16,717 nt of DNA. It comes from an uncultured Pseudomonadota bacterium. GTDB lineage: Bacteria; Pseudomonadota; Alphaproteobacteria; Rs-D84. The stretch lies in assembly GCA_947306185.1 (NCBI GenBank), contig CAMZFU010000022.1, forward strand, positions 1-16,717, read 5' to 3'. This document shows, in pieces, positions 6,576-13,450 of the stretch (position 1 is the stretch's first letter; each line of letters opens with the position of its first letter). The notes under the pieces were generated by a model, which did no database searches, had not been told where the DNA came from, and saw only the letters and a program-made list of their open reading frames with translations. The position numbers were made by a program, and so were the translations under genes.

Positions 6576-7979
6576 CTATTTACCAGTGTTATAATACCGG
6601 TACACTTCGTTCATTACAAAATTAAATAAACGTACCGACAATGTATCCCCCGGCAAGTTTGTACCACTGCGCGCACGTGGCATCGCCGCCCCTAAGATGA
6701 ACCGTGTCATAAATCTGAATATCGCGATTTCTTGGGTCATATCCAATTTAGACGAAGAATGTGTTATGTGAAAAATTTCATTCTTTACCGCGGCATCCAA
6801 TTTATTGAATATCTTTTCCAACATACCTTGTGAATAATACAATTTGCATTCGCGTGGGAAACCTTCGAATAACGAAACATCACCACCCCGACTATATAAA
6901 ATATTCCACCCTACCCGGTCGAACAAGTCATCCAAACAACGGCAAATCATCATATTATATTGAATGATACCGTTTTCCATAAGTTCCGCCGCATCTTGTT
7001 CTATTTTTAGATTTGTTGCATCCGGCCGTTCACGCAATGTCGCGTAATAATCGTGTGTTTTGCGTTCAAATTCAAAGAATGTTCTGACCTGGCATATGAT
7101 TTCCATTGGTATTACACTGTCGTTTGTCCCAATATTCACAATAATTTTAGAATCACGATAGTTGCGTGGGTTTTCAATATCATAAAACTTGTCTCGTACT
7201 GATATCACACGTTCTGGCATAACATCACGCAAGCGTTCAATAAATGTTCGCGCCTGGGGGATTAAATCAAACAAGCATTTTACACGCCACACATCATTAA
7301 GGTATAAATACGGCTTTTTAACTTCATCTAGTCCACGCACAATTTTTACAACTAATTTGTCATCACTTGGTCCCAACACAGACAAAACCTCTTCGGCAGC
7401 ATCTGTCACATATTTTTCAGCAAACCGCAACCGAATTTTTTCTTCGATTTTATCAGTTTCAATATTGTTACCATATTCCGCAATAACATTTTGAACGACG
7501 GATATAACATCCTGAGTAAAGAATCGATAATATTTACCAGTTACTTTTTCAATGGCACGGTCTATATGCTTTTGCGCACCAACAATAACAGTTACGATTG
7601 AAGACACCAATAGGTCTATTTTATGCGCCGCCCCAGACGAGAAAAACTGATTTCGCATTGGGTCGGCATCCAAACGATGATTCACCAAATACGCAGAAAG
7701 TGGATTAATATCAATAATCTTGATTGGTTTATCAATCGCCGAATCTGTTTCAGGGTCATATTCGGTAACCGCCGTCTTAGGCGCGCCAAAACATTTACCC
7801 AAAATATGGAACACTTCGCGATAGCAAGACATTCCATCAGCATAAAGACGTTTTAGGTACCACGCGGTTTCTTCATTTATTTTCCCAGATGCCAATACAT
7901 CATCAATGTACGCGATATTATGCCTGTCGCGATCGGCGGTCAAAATATCAACTTCGGGAACTTTGACATTTGGCATCAT
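6576..7979 (-). CDS. Uncharacterised protein with a divergent RelA/SpoT-like region
   Basis: A 467-residue soluble protein with no signal peptide. Most of it is unrecognised and looks helical. Residues 228-312 resemble the RelA/SpoT nucleotidyltransferase fold in order and spacing: NDVWRVKCLFD (228-238) resembles the usual DIxGxR segment, VRDKFYDIENPRNYRD (261-276) the KDYI..PK..GY segment, and PMEIICQVRTF (291-301) the vEiQIRT strand, followed by THDYY (308-312) at the place of EH..YK. Several catalytic residues differ: the QVRT strand has Ile where the catalytic Glu should be, with E293 two residues further upstream, and the GY motif is altered. It may be inactive or a different nucleotidyltransferase. 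It begins 13 bp after lysS with AAAGGA before an ATGATG start, so it is in the lysS operon. The family assignment is tentative. Confidence 0.5.
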   Translation of the reverse strand: MMPNVKVPEVDILTADRDRHNIAYIDDVLASGKINEETAWYLKRLYADGMSCYREVFHILGKCFGAPKTAVTEYDPETDSAIDKPIKIIDINPLSAYLVNHRLDADPMRNQFFSSGAAHKIDLLVSSIVTVIVGAQKHIDRAIEKVTGKYYRFFTQDVISVVQNVIAEYGNNIETDKIEEKIRLRFAEKYVTDAAEEVLSVLGPSDDKLVVKIVRGLDEVKKPYLYLNDVWRVKCLFDLIPQARTFIERLRDVMPERVISVRDKFYDIENPRNYRDSKIIVNIGTNDSVIPMEIICQVRTFFEFERKTHDYYATLRERPDATNLKIEQDAAELMENGIIQYNMMICRCLDDLFDRVGWNILYSRGGDVSLFEGFPRECKLYYSQGMLEKIFNKLDAAVKNEIFHITHSSSKLDMTQEIAIFRFMTRFILGAAMPRARSGTNLPGDTLSVRLFNFVMNEVYRYYNTGK

Positions 7980-7992
7980 GAAATCCTTTTGG

Positions 7993-9462
7993 TTATTTCA
8001 TCATAGGGAACAAGATTACATCACGTAATGTGGGCTGATCAAATATGATATTTGCCAACCTGTCCACGCCTAATCCAACACCAGAAATCGGCGGGAAACC
8101 ATGTTCCATCGCACGAACGAAATCGTTATCCGGATTAAAGGCCTCTTCATCACCATTTTCAATATTTTTGGCCTGTTCTTCAAATGCGGCCAATTGTTGA
8201 ATTGGATTTACTAATTCGGAATAACCCTTGCACAATTCGGCGCCACATACCAACAATTGATACATATCCAAACAACGATCATCCGCATCACTGTGACGCG
8301 CCAATGGTACCATGTATGTCGGGTAGTTGTATAGGAATGTCGGCTTAATAATGCTGTCACGAATCTTGCGCTTGTAGACCCAATCGACCAATGTTGGAAC
8401 AGATTTCAGGTCTTCCAAATCTTCGGCCGGAAACATTCCCTTGTCCACAAGGTGTTTTTTCAATGTATCAACATCATCAAAATCTAAAATGCTGCACCCG
8501 AACAATTCATTCATCTTGGCGGTATAATCCATCATTTCATATTGGCTAAAATCCAATTCGGTCCCTTGGTACGAAATCTTTAATGTACCACGCATACTCT
8601 GAATCAAATGTTGAATCAGTTTCCAAGTGAATTCGATATTCTTTTTATAATCCCAATACGCAGCATACCATTCAACCATTGTGAATTCTTGCAAGTGCAT
8701 TGCATCCATACCTTCGTTACGGAAATCTTTTGCAACTTCGAACACACGGTCAAAACCGGCACCAATCGCCATCTTTAAGAACAATTCTGGGGAAATACGC
8801 AATTGAAAATCAGTCCCCAATGCATTGTGGTGTGTTGTGAACGGTTTCGCCGCCGCACCAGATGCAACATTTTGTAAAACCGGTGTTTCAATTTCCAAGA
8901 ATCCATTATCAACCATAAACTTGCGCCATTCTTGGGTCATTTTGAAACGCCCCAACAATGCTGCACGCGATTCGGGATTAGAAATAACATCCAAATAGCG
9001 TTGGCGATAGCGAGCTTCGGTATCTGTAAGTCCGTGAAACTTTTCTGGTAATGGACGCAATGCCTTGGCCAATATGTCATAGTGTGAAACACGCACCGTC
9101 AATTCACCCGCAGTTGTGTGATATAATTCACCGGTAACACCGATAAAATCGCCCATATCGACATTAGCCTTCATAAACTTGTAATCTTCTTCGCCAATTT
9201 CTTCACGCGACATAGAAAATTGAATTTCGCCTTCAATATCATACAGACGACCAAACATCAATTTACCCAACCAACGCAATGCCGTTATACGACCGCAAAG
9301 GCGCACCGGCGTCCCATCGGCCAAACCACGCGCATCGGCAATCGTATGTGTACGTTCAAATTTATCTTTCCATACAACACCATCACGAGCACGGATATTT
9401 TCCGCCTTTTGCAGACGCGCCGTTAATTCATTTGTTGACATCGATGTTGGGTTTTCTGACAT
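7993..9462 (-). CDS. lysS: Lysyl-tRNA synthetase, class II
   Basis: A 489-residue enzyme that charges tRNA-Lys with lysine in the cytoplasm. An N-terminal OB-fold anticodon-binding domain (about 52-135; VRLCGRITALRWLGKLMFGRL) precedes the linker FHGLTDTEARYRQRYLD and the class II catalytic core. Motif 1 is FLEIETPVL (188-196), RISPELFLKM follows, motif 2 is FRNEGMDAMHLQEFT (247-261), and motif 3 is GVGLGVDRLA (461-470) ending RDVILFP. Length matches bacterial LysS (about 500 aa). Motif 2 reads MHLQEFT where most LysRS have RHNPEFT, a modest divergence. The start at 9462 has AAAAGGA upstream. It is the first structural gene of a two-gene operon and sits behind a leader with attenuator features. 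Confidence 0.96.
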   Translation of the reverse strand: MSENPTSMSTNELTARLQKAENIRARDGVVWKDKFERTHTIADARGLADGTPVRLCGRITALRWLGKLMFGRLYDIEGEIQFSMSREEIGEEDYKFMKANVDMGDFIGVTGELYHTTAGELTVRVSHYDILAKALRPLPEKFHGLTDTEARYRQRYLDVISNPESRAALLGRFKMTQEWRKFMVDNGFLEIETPVLQNVASGAAAKPFTTHHNALGTDFQLRISPELFLKMAIGAGFDRVFEVAKDFRNEGMDAMHLQEFTMVEWYAAYWDYKKNIEFTWKLIQHLIQSMRGTLKISYQGTELDFSQYEMMDYTAKMNELFGCSILDFDDVDTLKKHLVDKGMFPAEDLEDLKSVPTLVDWVYKRKIRDSIIKPTFLYNYPTYMVPLARHSDADDRCLDMYQLLVCGAELCKGYSELVNPIQQLAAFEEQAKNIENGDEEAFNPDNDFVRAMEHGFPPISGVGLGVDRLANIIFDQPTLRDVILFPMMK

Positions 9463-9480
9463 ACGTTTTTCCTTTTAGTT

Positions 9481-9511
9481 AAAAAAACGGGGCACCACAA
9501 AGGTGCGCCCG
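9481..9511 (-). terminator. Intrinsic terminator in the lysS leader
   Basis: On the minus strand, CGGG plus GCACC (9511-9502, one bulged C at 9507) pairs with GGTGC plus CCCG (9496-9488) around a 5-nt loop, followed by seven U (9487-9481). It lies about 20 nt upstream of the lysS start and downstream of the lysS promoter, so it must be bypassed for lysS to be made. Confidence 0.85.
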
Positions 9512-9534
9512 TGAATTGTTTCATGGTCGCACCA

Positions 9535-9567
9535 TTACGATAAAGATTTCTTGCCGTTTTGACGCAT
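9535..9567 (-). CDS. Putative lysS leader peptide, 10 aa (MRQNGKKSLS)
   Basis: A 10-codon ORF with consecutive Lys codons AAG AAA at positions 6 and 7 and stop TAA at 9537-9535. The ATG at 9567 is preceded by GGGGAA at a plausible ribosome-binding distance. It lies between the lysS promoter and the leader terminator. Two tandem codons for the regulatory amino acid in a short peptide parallels trpL (two Trp in 14). Translation is not demonstrable from sequence, and many short ORFs arise by chance; the case rests on its fit with the alternating stem segments. Confidence 0.5.
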   Translation of the reverse strand: MRQNGKKSLS

Positions 9568-9600
9568 TTTATTCCCCGGTGCCTTCCGCACCACGGCGCC

Positions 9601-9629
9601 ATTATGCAGGTTTTTATATCAAATGTCAA
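9601..9629 (-). promoter_or_regulatory. Promoter of the lysS operon
   Basis: Minus strand: perfect -35 TTGACA (9624-9629), a 17-bp spacer, -10 CATAAT (9601-9606). The start near 9594 gives a leader of about 130 nt before lysS. Confidence 0.75.
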
Positions 9630-9659
9630 AATAAATATTAAGAAAATGGCTAAATTTAT

Positions 9660-9687
9660 TTGATTATATATTTTTCCTGGATATAAT
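9660..9687 (+). promoter_or_regulatory. Promoter of the HAD nucleotidase-like gene
   Basis: -35 TTGATT (9660-9665), a 16-bp spacer, consensus -10 TATAAT (9682-9687). The leader is about 17 nt and contains AAAGG (9699-9703). It is divergent from the lysS promoter, with 30 bp between the two -35 boxes. Confidence 0.65.
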
Positions 9688-9710
9688 ACGCTAACACCAA
9701 AGGTTGATAT

Positions 9711-10274
9711 ATGACGACACGTATTGCGCTTGATTTAGACAATACTATTTTCGACACCACCAGTGTGTATCGGGCATTGATTGAATCGTGTAATTGCGAA
9801 TACAGGCCACTGATATCATATAATCCGTACGAAAATGGCTATCCAATAGATGTTGTGCATGCGTTAGAAAACCTGTTTTATTCTGATGACTTGTGTAATG
9901 CCGGGGTCATTGATGCACGTATTCCAACAATGCTAAATACATTGTCAAAAAATCCGCAATACGAATTGTTTTATATTACGGAACGCGATAAATCACAACA
10001 TACGCCGTCACATAATCAATTAAGACGCGCCGGTATTGTATTTGAAGATTCACATCTTATTCATAGCAAACCAAAGTTAACCGCCCTGCGTGAATATAAG
10101 ATAGATTTATGTTTTGATGATGCACCGCACGTGGTAAGTGATTGCATAGCGAACAATATAGATATTGTTATGATTTCTAATTATGATACCGCGTATAATC
10201 ATCACCTGCGCGAAAGTGTGGAAAATTATCAAAACCTGGTAACCGCATTGCAAAAGCGTGGAATTGTAAAATAA
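9711..10274 (+). CDS. HAD-superfamily protein, 5'(3')-deoxyribonucleotidase-like
   Basis: A 187-residue soluble protein with all four HAD motifs: motif I DLDNT (D8 nucleophile, D10 acid/base), motif II Thr in FYITERD (T90), motif III Lys in HSKPK (K120 or K122), and motif IV FDDAP (D136, D137). The size and the DLDNTIFD and SKPKL..LREYKIDLCFDDAP layout resemble the small 5'-nucleotidase (NT5C-like) group, which dephosphorylates nucleoside monophosphates. The substrate is not determined by sequence, so another small-molecule phosphatase is possible. It is monocistronic, and its stop lies 1 nt from the stop of the convergent LRR gene. Confidence 0.75.
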   Translation: MTTRIALDLDNTIFDTTSVYRALIESCNCEYRPLISYNPYENGYPIDVVHALENLFYSDDLCNAGVIDARIPTMLNTLSKNPQYELFYITERDKSQHTPSHNQLRRAGIVFEDSHLIHSKPKLTALREYKIDLCFDDAPHVVSDCIANNIDIVMISNYDTAYNHHLRESVENYQNLVTALQKRGIVK

Positions 10275-10275
10275 A

Positions 10276-12279
10276 CTATTTGGGATAATCAAAACTGTGC
10301 ACCAATTCATCCCAAGTCAGGTATGTTTTTGGTGTTGAAGTTGTTTGGGGCGCATTCTCTTGTCCCTGAATTTTACCTGTGGCATTTCTGATTATTCTGG
10401 CCGAAAGTCCATTGCGCCACTGTTCTGACAATTTCGGTGTATTTGCCCGTACTAATACATTATTCATTAAAAAGAGTGGTCCATCAGTATCTTCTAATTC
10501 TGGCGCATCAAATTCTCGCATTTTTTCGTTATAGGCCAAGAAACTTCTTTCAGTCCTTTTCAATTTTGGAATATATATTTTCTCTAAATCTTTATTTTTA
10601 TATAGAAAGAACGAACCTGCTTCGACCAATTCGGGCAAACTTAATTCCCGCAGTTTCCGGTTTGAATTCAAAAAATTGTCCAAAACGGTTTTCAATTTCG
10701 GCAAATATACCTTGCTAATATCACGGTTACCAAAAATGAAATTATCCATGACGGTTTCTAATTCTGGTAAATATAATTCTTGCAAATCTAAATTACTGTA
10801 CAAGAAACTGTCATCAACATGTTTCAATTTTGGCAGATTTATACGGCTTATTTGTTCATTCTGTGAAATAAAATTTTTCCCCACAGATTCCAATGAAGGC
10901 AAATCCAACGTACGCAATTCTGTGTTACCCATCAAGAAATCTGCATCAACCTTTTTCAATTTTGGCGCATATAATTTTACAAGTTTTACATTATAACGTA
11001 AAAACGCGTTACCGGTTGTTTCCAGTTCCGGCAAGTTCAATTCCGTTAATTCCTGATTTTGATTCAGGAAACCGTGGCTAACGTGCTGCAATTTTGGCGC
11101 ATCAAATACAGACAGATTAAATGCCGCATTCAACCCCCATTCGCCGACACTACGCAATTTTGGTGCATGCAATTCTGTTAAACATTCGGCCTGATTCAAA
11201 AAGCAATCACCCACTTTTTCTAAATCGGGTAATTCTATTTTCTTGATTGTTGTATTCCGGGCAAGGAAAAAATCACCAATTTCACGCACCCCCGGCAGGT
11301 TCAATCCACGTATTTTTCCATCAATAAGATGGACAATCTGAACACCGTCCGCATAGATTATTTTTTCGTTTTTATATCCTGGATTGTTTTCTATACGAAC
11401 ATTTTTTCCTTCTAATACACTCCGTAATACCTCATACGCAGAATCTTCTTTGCCGCTGGGGTTTAATAATTGTTTCTTTTGCGCATCCCAAACGAAGTAA
11501 TCTATCATGTATTGGCCATTTTGTTTGTCCAATTTTGTGATGTCACTGCCCTTGGAATAATAATCCACACCAAAATATGTATTTTCAACTTCGTAATTAT
11601 AATACAAATATTGGTCGTGAATCGCATGATAATTACTTGGGATTTCGGACTTGGTTGTGCCAAATTCAACATTAAAAAATTTCTTTAATGAATTGGTGAG
11701 CCCTGGAATTATATTATCTGGGTTATTATTAAATGTTGCATCGGGGTTCTGTTTTTTGACACTATGGTTATACCTATTTTTAATAGATATATACCCACCC
11801 TTTCTCGATATTTGGATTGATATGACTGATGTTCCATATGCATCTTGGCGTTGTGGGTTATCGGACGGCATTATGTTTTCGGCACCACGTTTTACTGCAT
11901 TGATGATATAGTTATATATATGCCGTGTTGGATCGCGAAATGTACATAATTCTTCATGCGGGCGAAAGTATTTTTTTATTGCGTCTTTTTGTTCTTCGGT
12001 TTCAACAACATACGCATCATAACCCGCCAAATCAAGTAATTCTATCGGTGACAGGTCGGTTTCATATTCTGATTCAATTGGGATTTGATATGTTTCGCGC
12101 AAAACATCAACAAGTGTACCAACATCTTCGGCATTACGACCGGCAAATTCCAAAATATGAACGATATTCGGGATTGTATCCAGATGCGCATCGCGTATAA
12201 GTTTTGCGACAGCTTCGCCGTTCTGCTTTTTCAACTCTCTGAAAACTGCTTCTGTGTCAACCTGCAATTTGTCCCCCAT
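10276..12279 (-). CDS. BspA-like leucine-rich-repeat protein, cytosolic
   Basis: A 667-residue protein with no signal peptide or membrane segment. Residues 1-110 are mostly helical and acidic. A globular region at about 115-300 includes YGTSVISIQISRKGG, SIKNRYNHSV and NPDATFNNNPDNIIPGL, which look like a conserved domain I cannot name. Residues 331-616 are 13 leucine-rich repeats of exactly 22 residues (pattern LxxVxxxFLxxNxxLxxLxLPx), resembling the BspA/TpLRR type. A short tail follows. LRR solenoids bind proteins, so a cytoplasmic or effector-like binding role is possible but unproven. The ATG at 12279 is preferred over the one at 12288 because the -10 box ends 2 nt before 12288, placing that ATG upstream of the likely transcription start. 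No ribosome binding site is visible. Confidence 0.85.
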   Translation of the reverse strand: MGDKLQVDTEAVFRELKKQNGEAVAKLIRDAHLDTIPNIVHILEFAGRNAEDVGTLVDVLRETYQIPIESEYETDLSPIELLDLAGYDAYVVETEEQKDAIKKYFRPHEELCTFRDPTRHIYNYIINAVKRGAENIMPSDNPQRQDAYGTSVISIQISRKGGYISIKNRYNHSVKKQNPDATFNNNPDNIIPGLTNSLKKFFNVEFGTTKSEIPSNYHAIHDQYLYYNYEVENTYFGVDYYSKGSDITKLDKQNGQYMIDYFVWDAQKKQLLNPSGKEDSAYEVLRSVLEGKNVRIENNPGYKNEKIIYADGVQIVHLIDGKIRGLNLPGVREIGDFFLARNTTIKKIELPDLEKVGDCFLNQAECLTELHAPKLRSVGEWGLNAAFNLSVFDAPKLQHVSHGFLNQNQELTELNLPELETTGNAFLRYNVKLVKLYAPKLKKVDADFLMGNTELRTLDLPSLESVGKNFISQNEQISRINLPKLKHVDDSFLYSNLDLQELYLPELETVMDNFIFGNRDISKVYLPKLKTVLDNFLNSNRKLRELSLPELVEAGSFFLYKNKDLEKIYIPKLKRTERSFLAYNEKMREFDAPELEDTDGPLFLMNNVLVRANTPKLSEQWRNGLSARIIRNATGKIQGQENAPQTTSTPKTYLTWDELVHSFDYPK
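10432..11289 (-). repeat. 13 tandem 66-bp coding units (22-aa LRRs)
   Basis: Thirteen consecutive units of exactly 66 bp without insertion or deletion encode the LRR solenoid. Each unit reads roughly LxxVxxxFLxxNxxLxxLxxPx, with fixed Leu, Asn, Phe and Pro positions. The DNA copies are clearly diverged, so the array is old rather than a recent slippage product. Confidence 0.9.
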
Positions 12280-12290
12280 ACTTGCCATAC

Positions 12291-12318
12291 ATTATACCAT
12301 AAATTAATATATTTTCAA
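12291..12318 (-). promoter_or_regulatory. Promoter of the LRR gene, predicting a near-leaderless mRNA
   Basis: Minus strand: -35 TTGAAA (12313-12318), a 16-bp spacer, consensus -10 TATAAT (12291-12296). The ATG at 12279 is 11 nt from the -10, so the leader would be about 0-5 nt. Confidence 0.65.
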
Positions 12319-12328
12319 AATAAAACAC

Positions 12329-12356
12329 TTGACATTTATTATATTTTGTCTACAAT
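12329..12356 (+). promoter_or_regulatory. Promoter of the first glycosyltransferase, predicting a leaderless mRNA
   Basis: Perfect -35 TTGACA (12329-12334), a 16-bp spacer containing ATATTTTGT, -10 TACAAT (12351-12356). The ATG at 12364 is only 7 nt beyond, at the expected transcription start. The -35 is 10 bp from that of the divergent LRR promoter. Confidence 0.7.
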
Positions 12357-12363
12357 ATTAAGC

Positions 12364-13446
12364 ATGAAAAAGCAAGAACTTTCTATTATTATTCCTGTGT
12401 ACAACGGCCAAGATTATATTGCCGGCTGTTTAGAAAACGTACTAAACCAAGTGAATATCGACGCCTATGAAATCGTTGTTGTAAACGATGGTTCCACAGA
12501 CGACACCCCAAATATTCTAAAGAAATTTACCAACAAATATCGTAATATCAAGGTGGTTAGTCAACCGAACATGGGACTTTCTATGGCACGAAATAATGGT
12601 ATTGCGGCATCATATGGTAAATATGTAACATTCATAGATTGTGATGACTTAGTTGGTCTGAACACAACGGCATTTGATACATATTTTCAATCACCTGGTA
12701 CCCACACAACGCACGTTGGTAACCTGGTCATTGAAAATGTCCGCAATCTTAGTATAGATTTACAACCAGAACATTTTGATAACAAATATTTTGTAAATAT
12801 GTTGCATGCCGCGGCCGATTGTGACGCTGATGTAATATTGGGTGGTAAAATTACAATAAATGGCGCCGTTCCGTATTTGCGCAGACACGCATATGTTCAA
12901 GACAAAGTTTATGGCACAAGCCAAGAAGATAAAGATATAATCTTGCGACAAGCTGATGTTCGCGAAAGCGCCAATTTTGCATTATTTAGTCGTAAAATGT
13001 TATGCAAAAAAGCGTTGCGTTTTTCACCAAGCATCATAATGTATGAAGATGTCGTGTTTTGTATGCTGGCAACATTATATTCTGAACGCGTCGCAACGGT
13101 AAAAGATTCAACATATTTTTATAATCGTCGTTTTGACACATTATCCAATATTCGTGACGACCAAGAAAATATCGCAAAATCTACTATTGGTAATGTTCAG
13201 TTTTTCTCGATGTTCATTAATGAATTAAAGAAATACCCGCAATATTCGACCATTATATGCCATTGGATACACTATTTTGCGAAACAAGGATTGGCGTATT
13301 CGGATGGTTTAATGGCAGAGTTTCCACCAAAAAGATGTATTTTGGGATGTAAAGAAACCGAATGTACCGGATGTCTTATTGCGGAACACGTGTTTGATAT
13401 TGCGCGTCAAAATATTGCAACATACCGTGGCGGTATATCCTATTAA
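12364..13446 (+). CDS. GT2-family glycosyltransferase with a Cys4 C-terminal motif (copy 1)
   Basis: A 360-residue GT-A-fold glycosyltransferase. SIIIPVYN (7-14), VVNDGSTDDTP (39-49) and QPNMGLSMARNNGI (67-80) mark the nucleotide-sugar-binding half. FIDCDD (90-95) supplies the DxD metal-binding motif. There is no membrane segment, so it is a cytoplasmic enzyme. The donor and acceptor sugars cannot be read from sequence; polysaccharide or lipooligosaccharide assembly is the usual role. The C-terminus carries C-x3-C-x4-C-x2-C (CILGCKETECTGC), a possible zinc site shared with the paralogue at 15536. The ATG at 12364 is chosen because the fold begins there and the promoter ends 7 nt upstream. The frame is open back to 12085, but that extension is antisense to the LRR gene. 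Its stop is 4 nt from the convergent guaC stop. Confidence 0.9.
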   Translation: MKKQELSIIIPVYNGQDYIAGCLENVLNQVNIDAYEIVVVNDGSTDDTPNILKKFTNKYRNIKVVSQPNMGLSMARNNGIAASYGKYVTFIDCDDLVGLNTTAFDTYFQSPGTHTTHVGNLVIENVRNLSIDLQPEHFDNKYFVNMLHAAADCDADVILGGKITINGAVPYLRRHAYVQDKVYGTSQEDKDIILRQADVRESANFALFSRKMLCKKALRFSPSIIMYEDVVFCMLATLYSERVATVKDSTYFYNRRFDTLSNIRDDQENIAKSTIGNVQFFSMFINELKKYPQYSTIICHWIHYFAKQGLAYSDGLMAEFPPKRCILGCKETECTGCLIAEHVFDIARQNIATYRGGISY

Positions 13447-13450
13447 AAAA

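Larger units (their letters stand above)
9481..9594 (-). promoter_or_regulatory. Putative ribosome-mediated attenuator leader of lysS
   Basis: The leader RNA read on the minus strand carries five alternating complementary 5-mers: A GGTGC (9588-9592), B GCACC (9578-9582), C GGTGC (9529-9533), D GCACC (9502-9506) and E GGTGC (9492-9496). D:E is the terminator stem. C:D (6 bp, GGTGCG/CGCACC) is a mutually exclusive antiterminator. A:B and B:C are further alternatives. A short ORF with tandem Lys codons (9535-9567) lies between B and C, and its stop codon is 1 nt from C. By analogy with trp and pheST attenuation, a ribosome stalled at the Lys codons leaves C free to pair with D and allows read-through, whereas one reaching the stop covers C and lets D:E form. 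Sequence and spacing are observed; the mechanism is inference. Confidence 0.65.

Noticed and set aside
9423..9523. Second leader ORF starting at the ATG at 9523 and running through the lysS leader terminator into lysS out of frame
   Set aside because: No ribosome binding site precedes it, it crosses the terminator stem, and its composition is not protein-like. The shorter MRQNGKKSLS ORF fits the leader architecture better.
10432..11289. Tandem 66-bp periodicity as a possible non-coding satellite or CRISPR-like array
   Set aside because: The periodicity is in the protein (22-aa LRRs) within one uninterrupted frame. The DNA copies are diverged and there are no constant repeats with unique spacers.
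12085..12363. N-terminal extension of glycosyltransferase 1 back to an ATG at 12085
   Set aside because: It is antisense to the LRR gene, has no glycosyltransferase features, and lies upstream of the strong promoter at 12329-12356.
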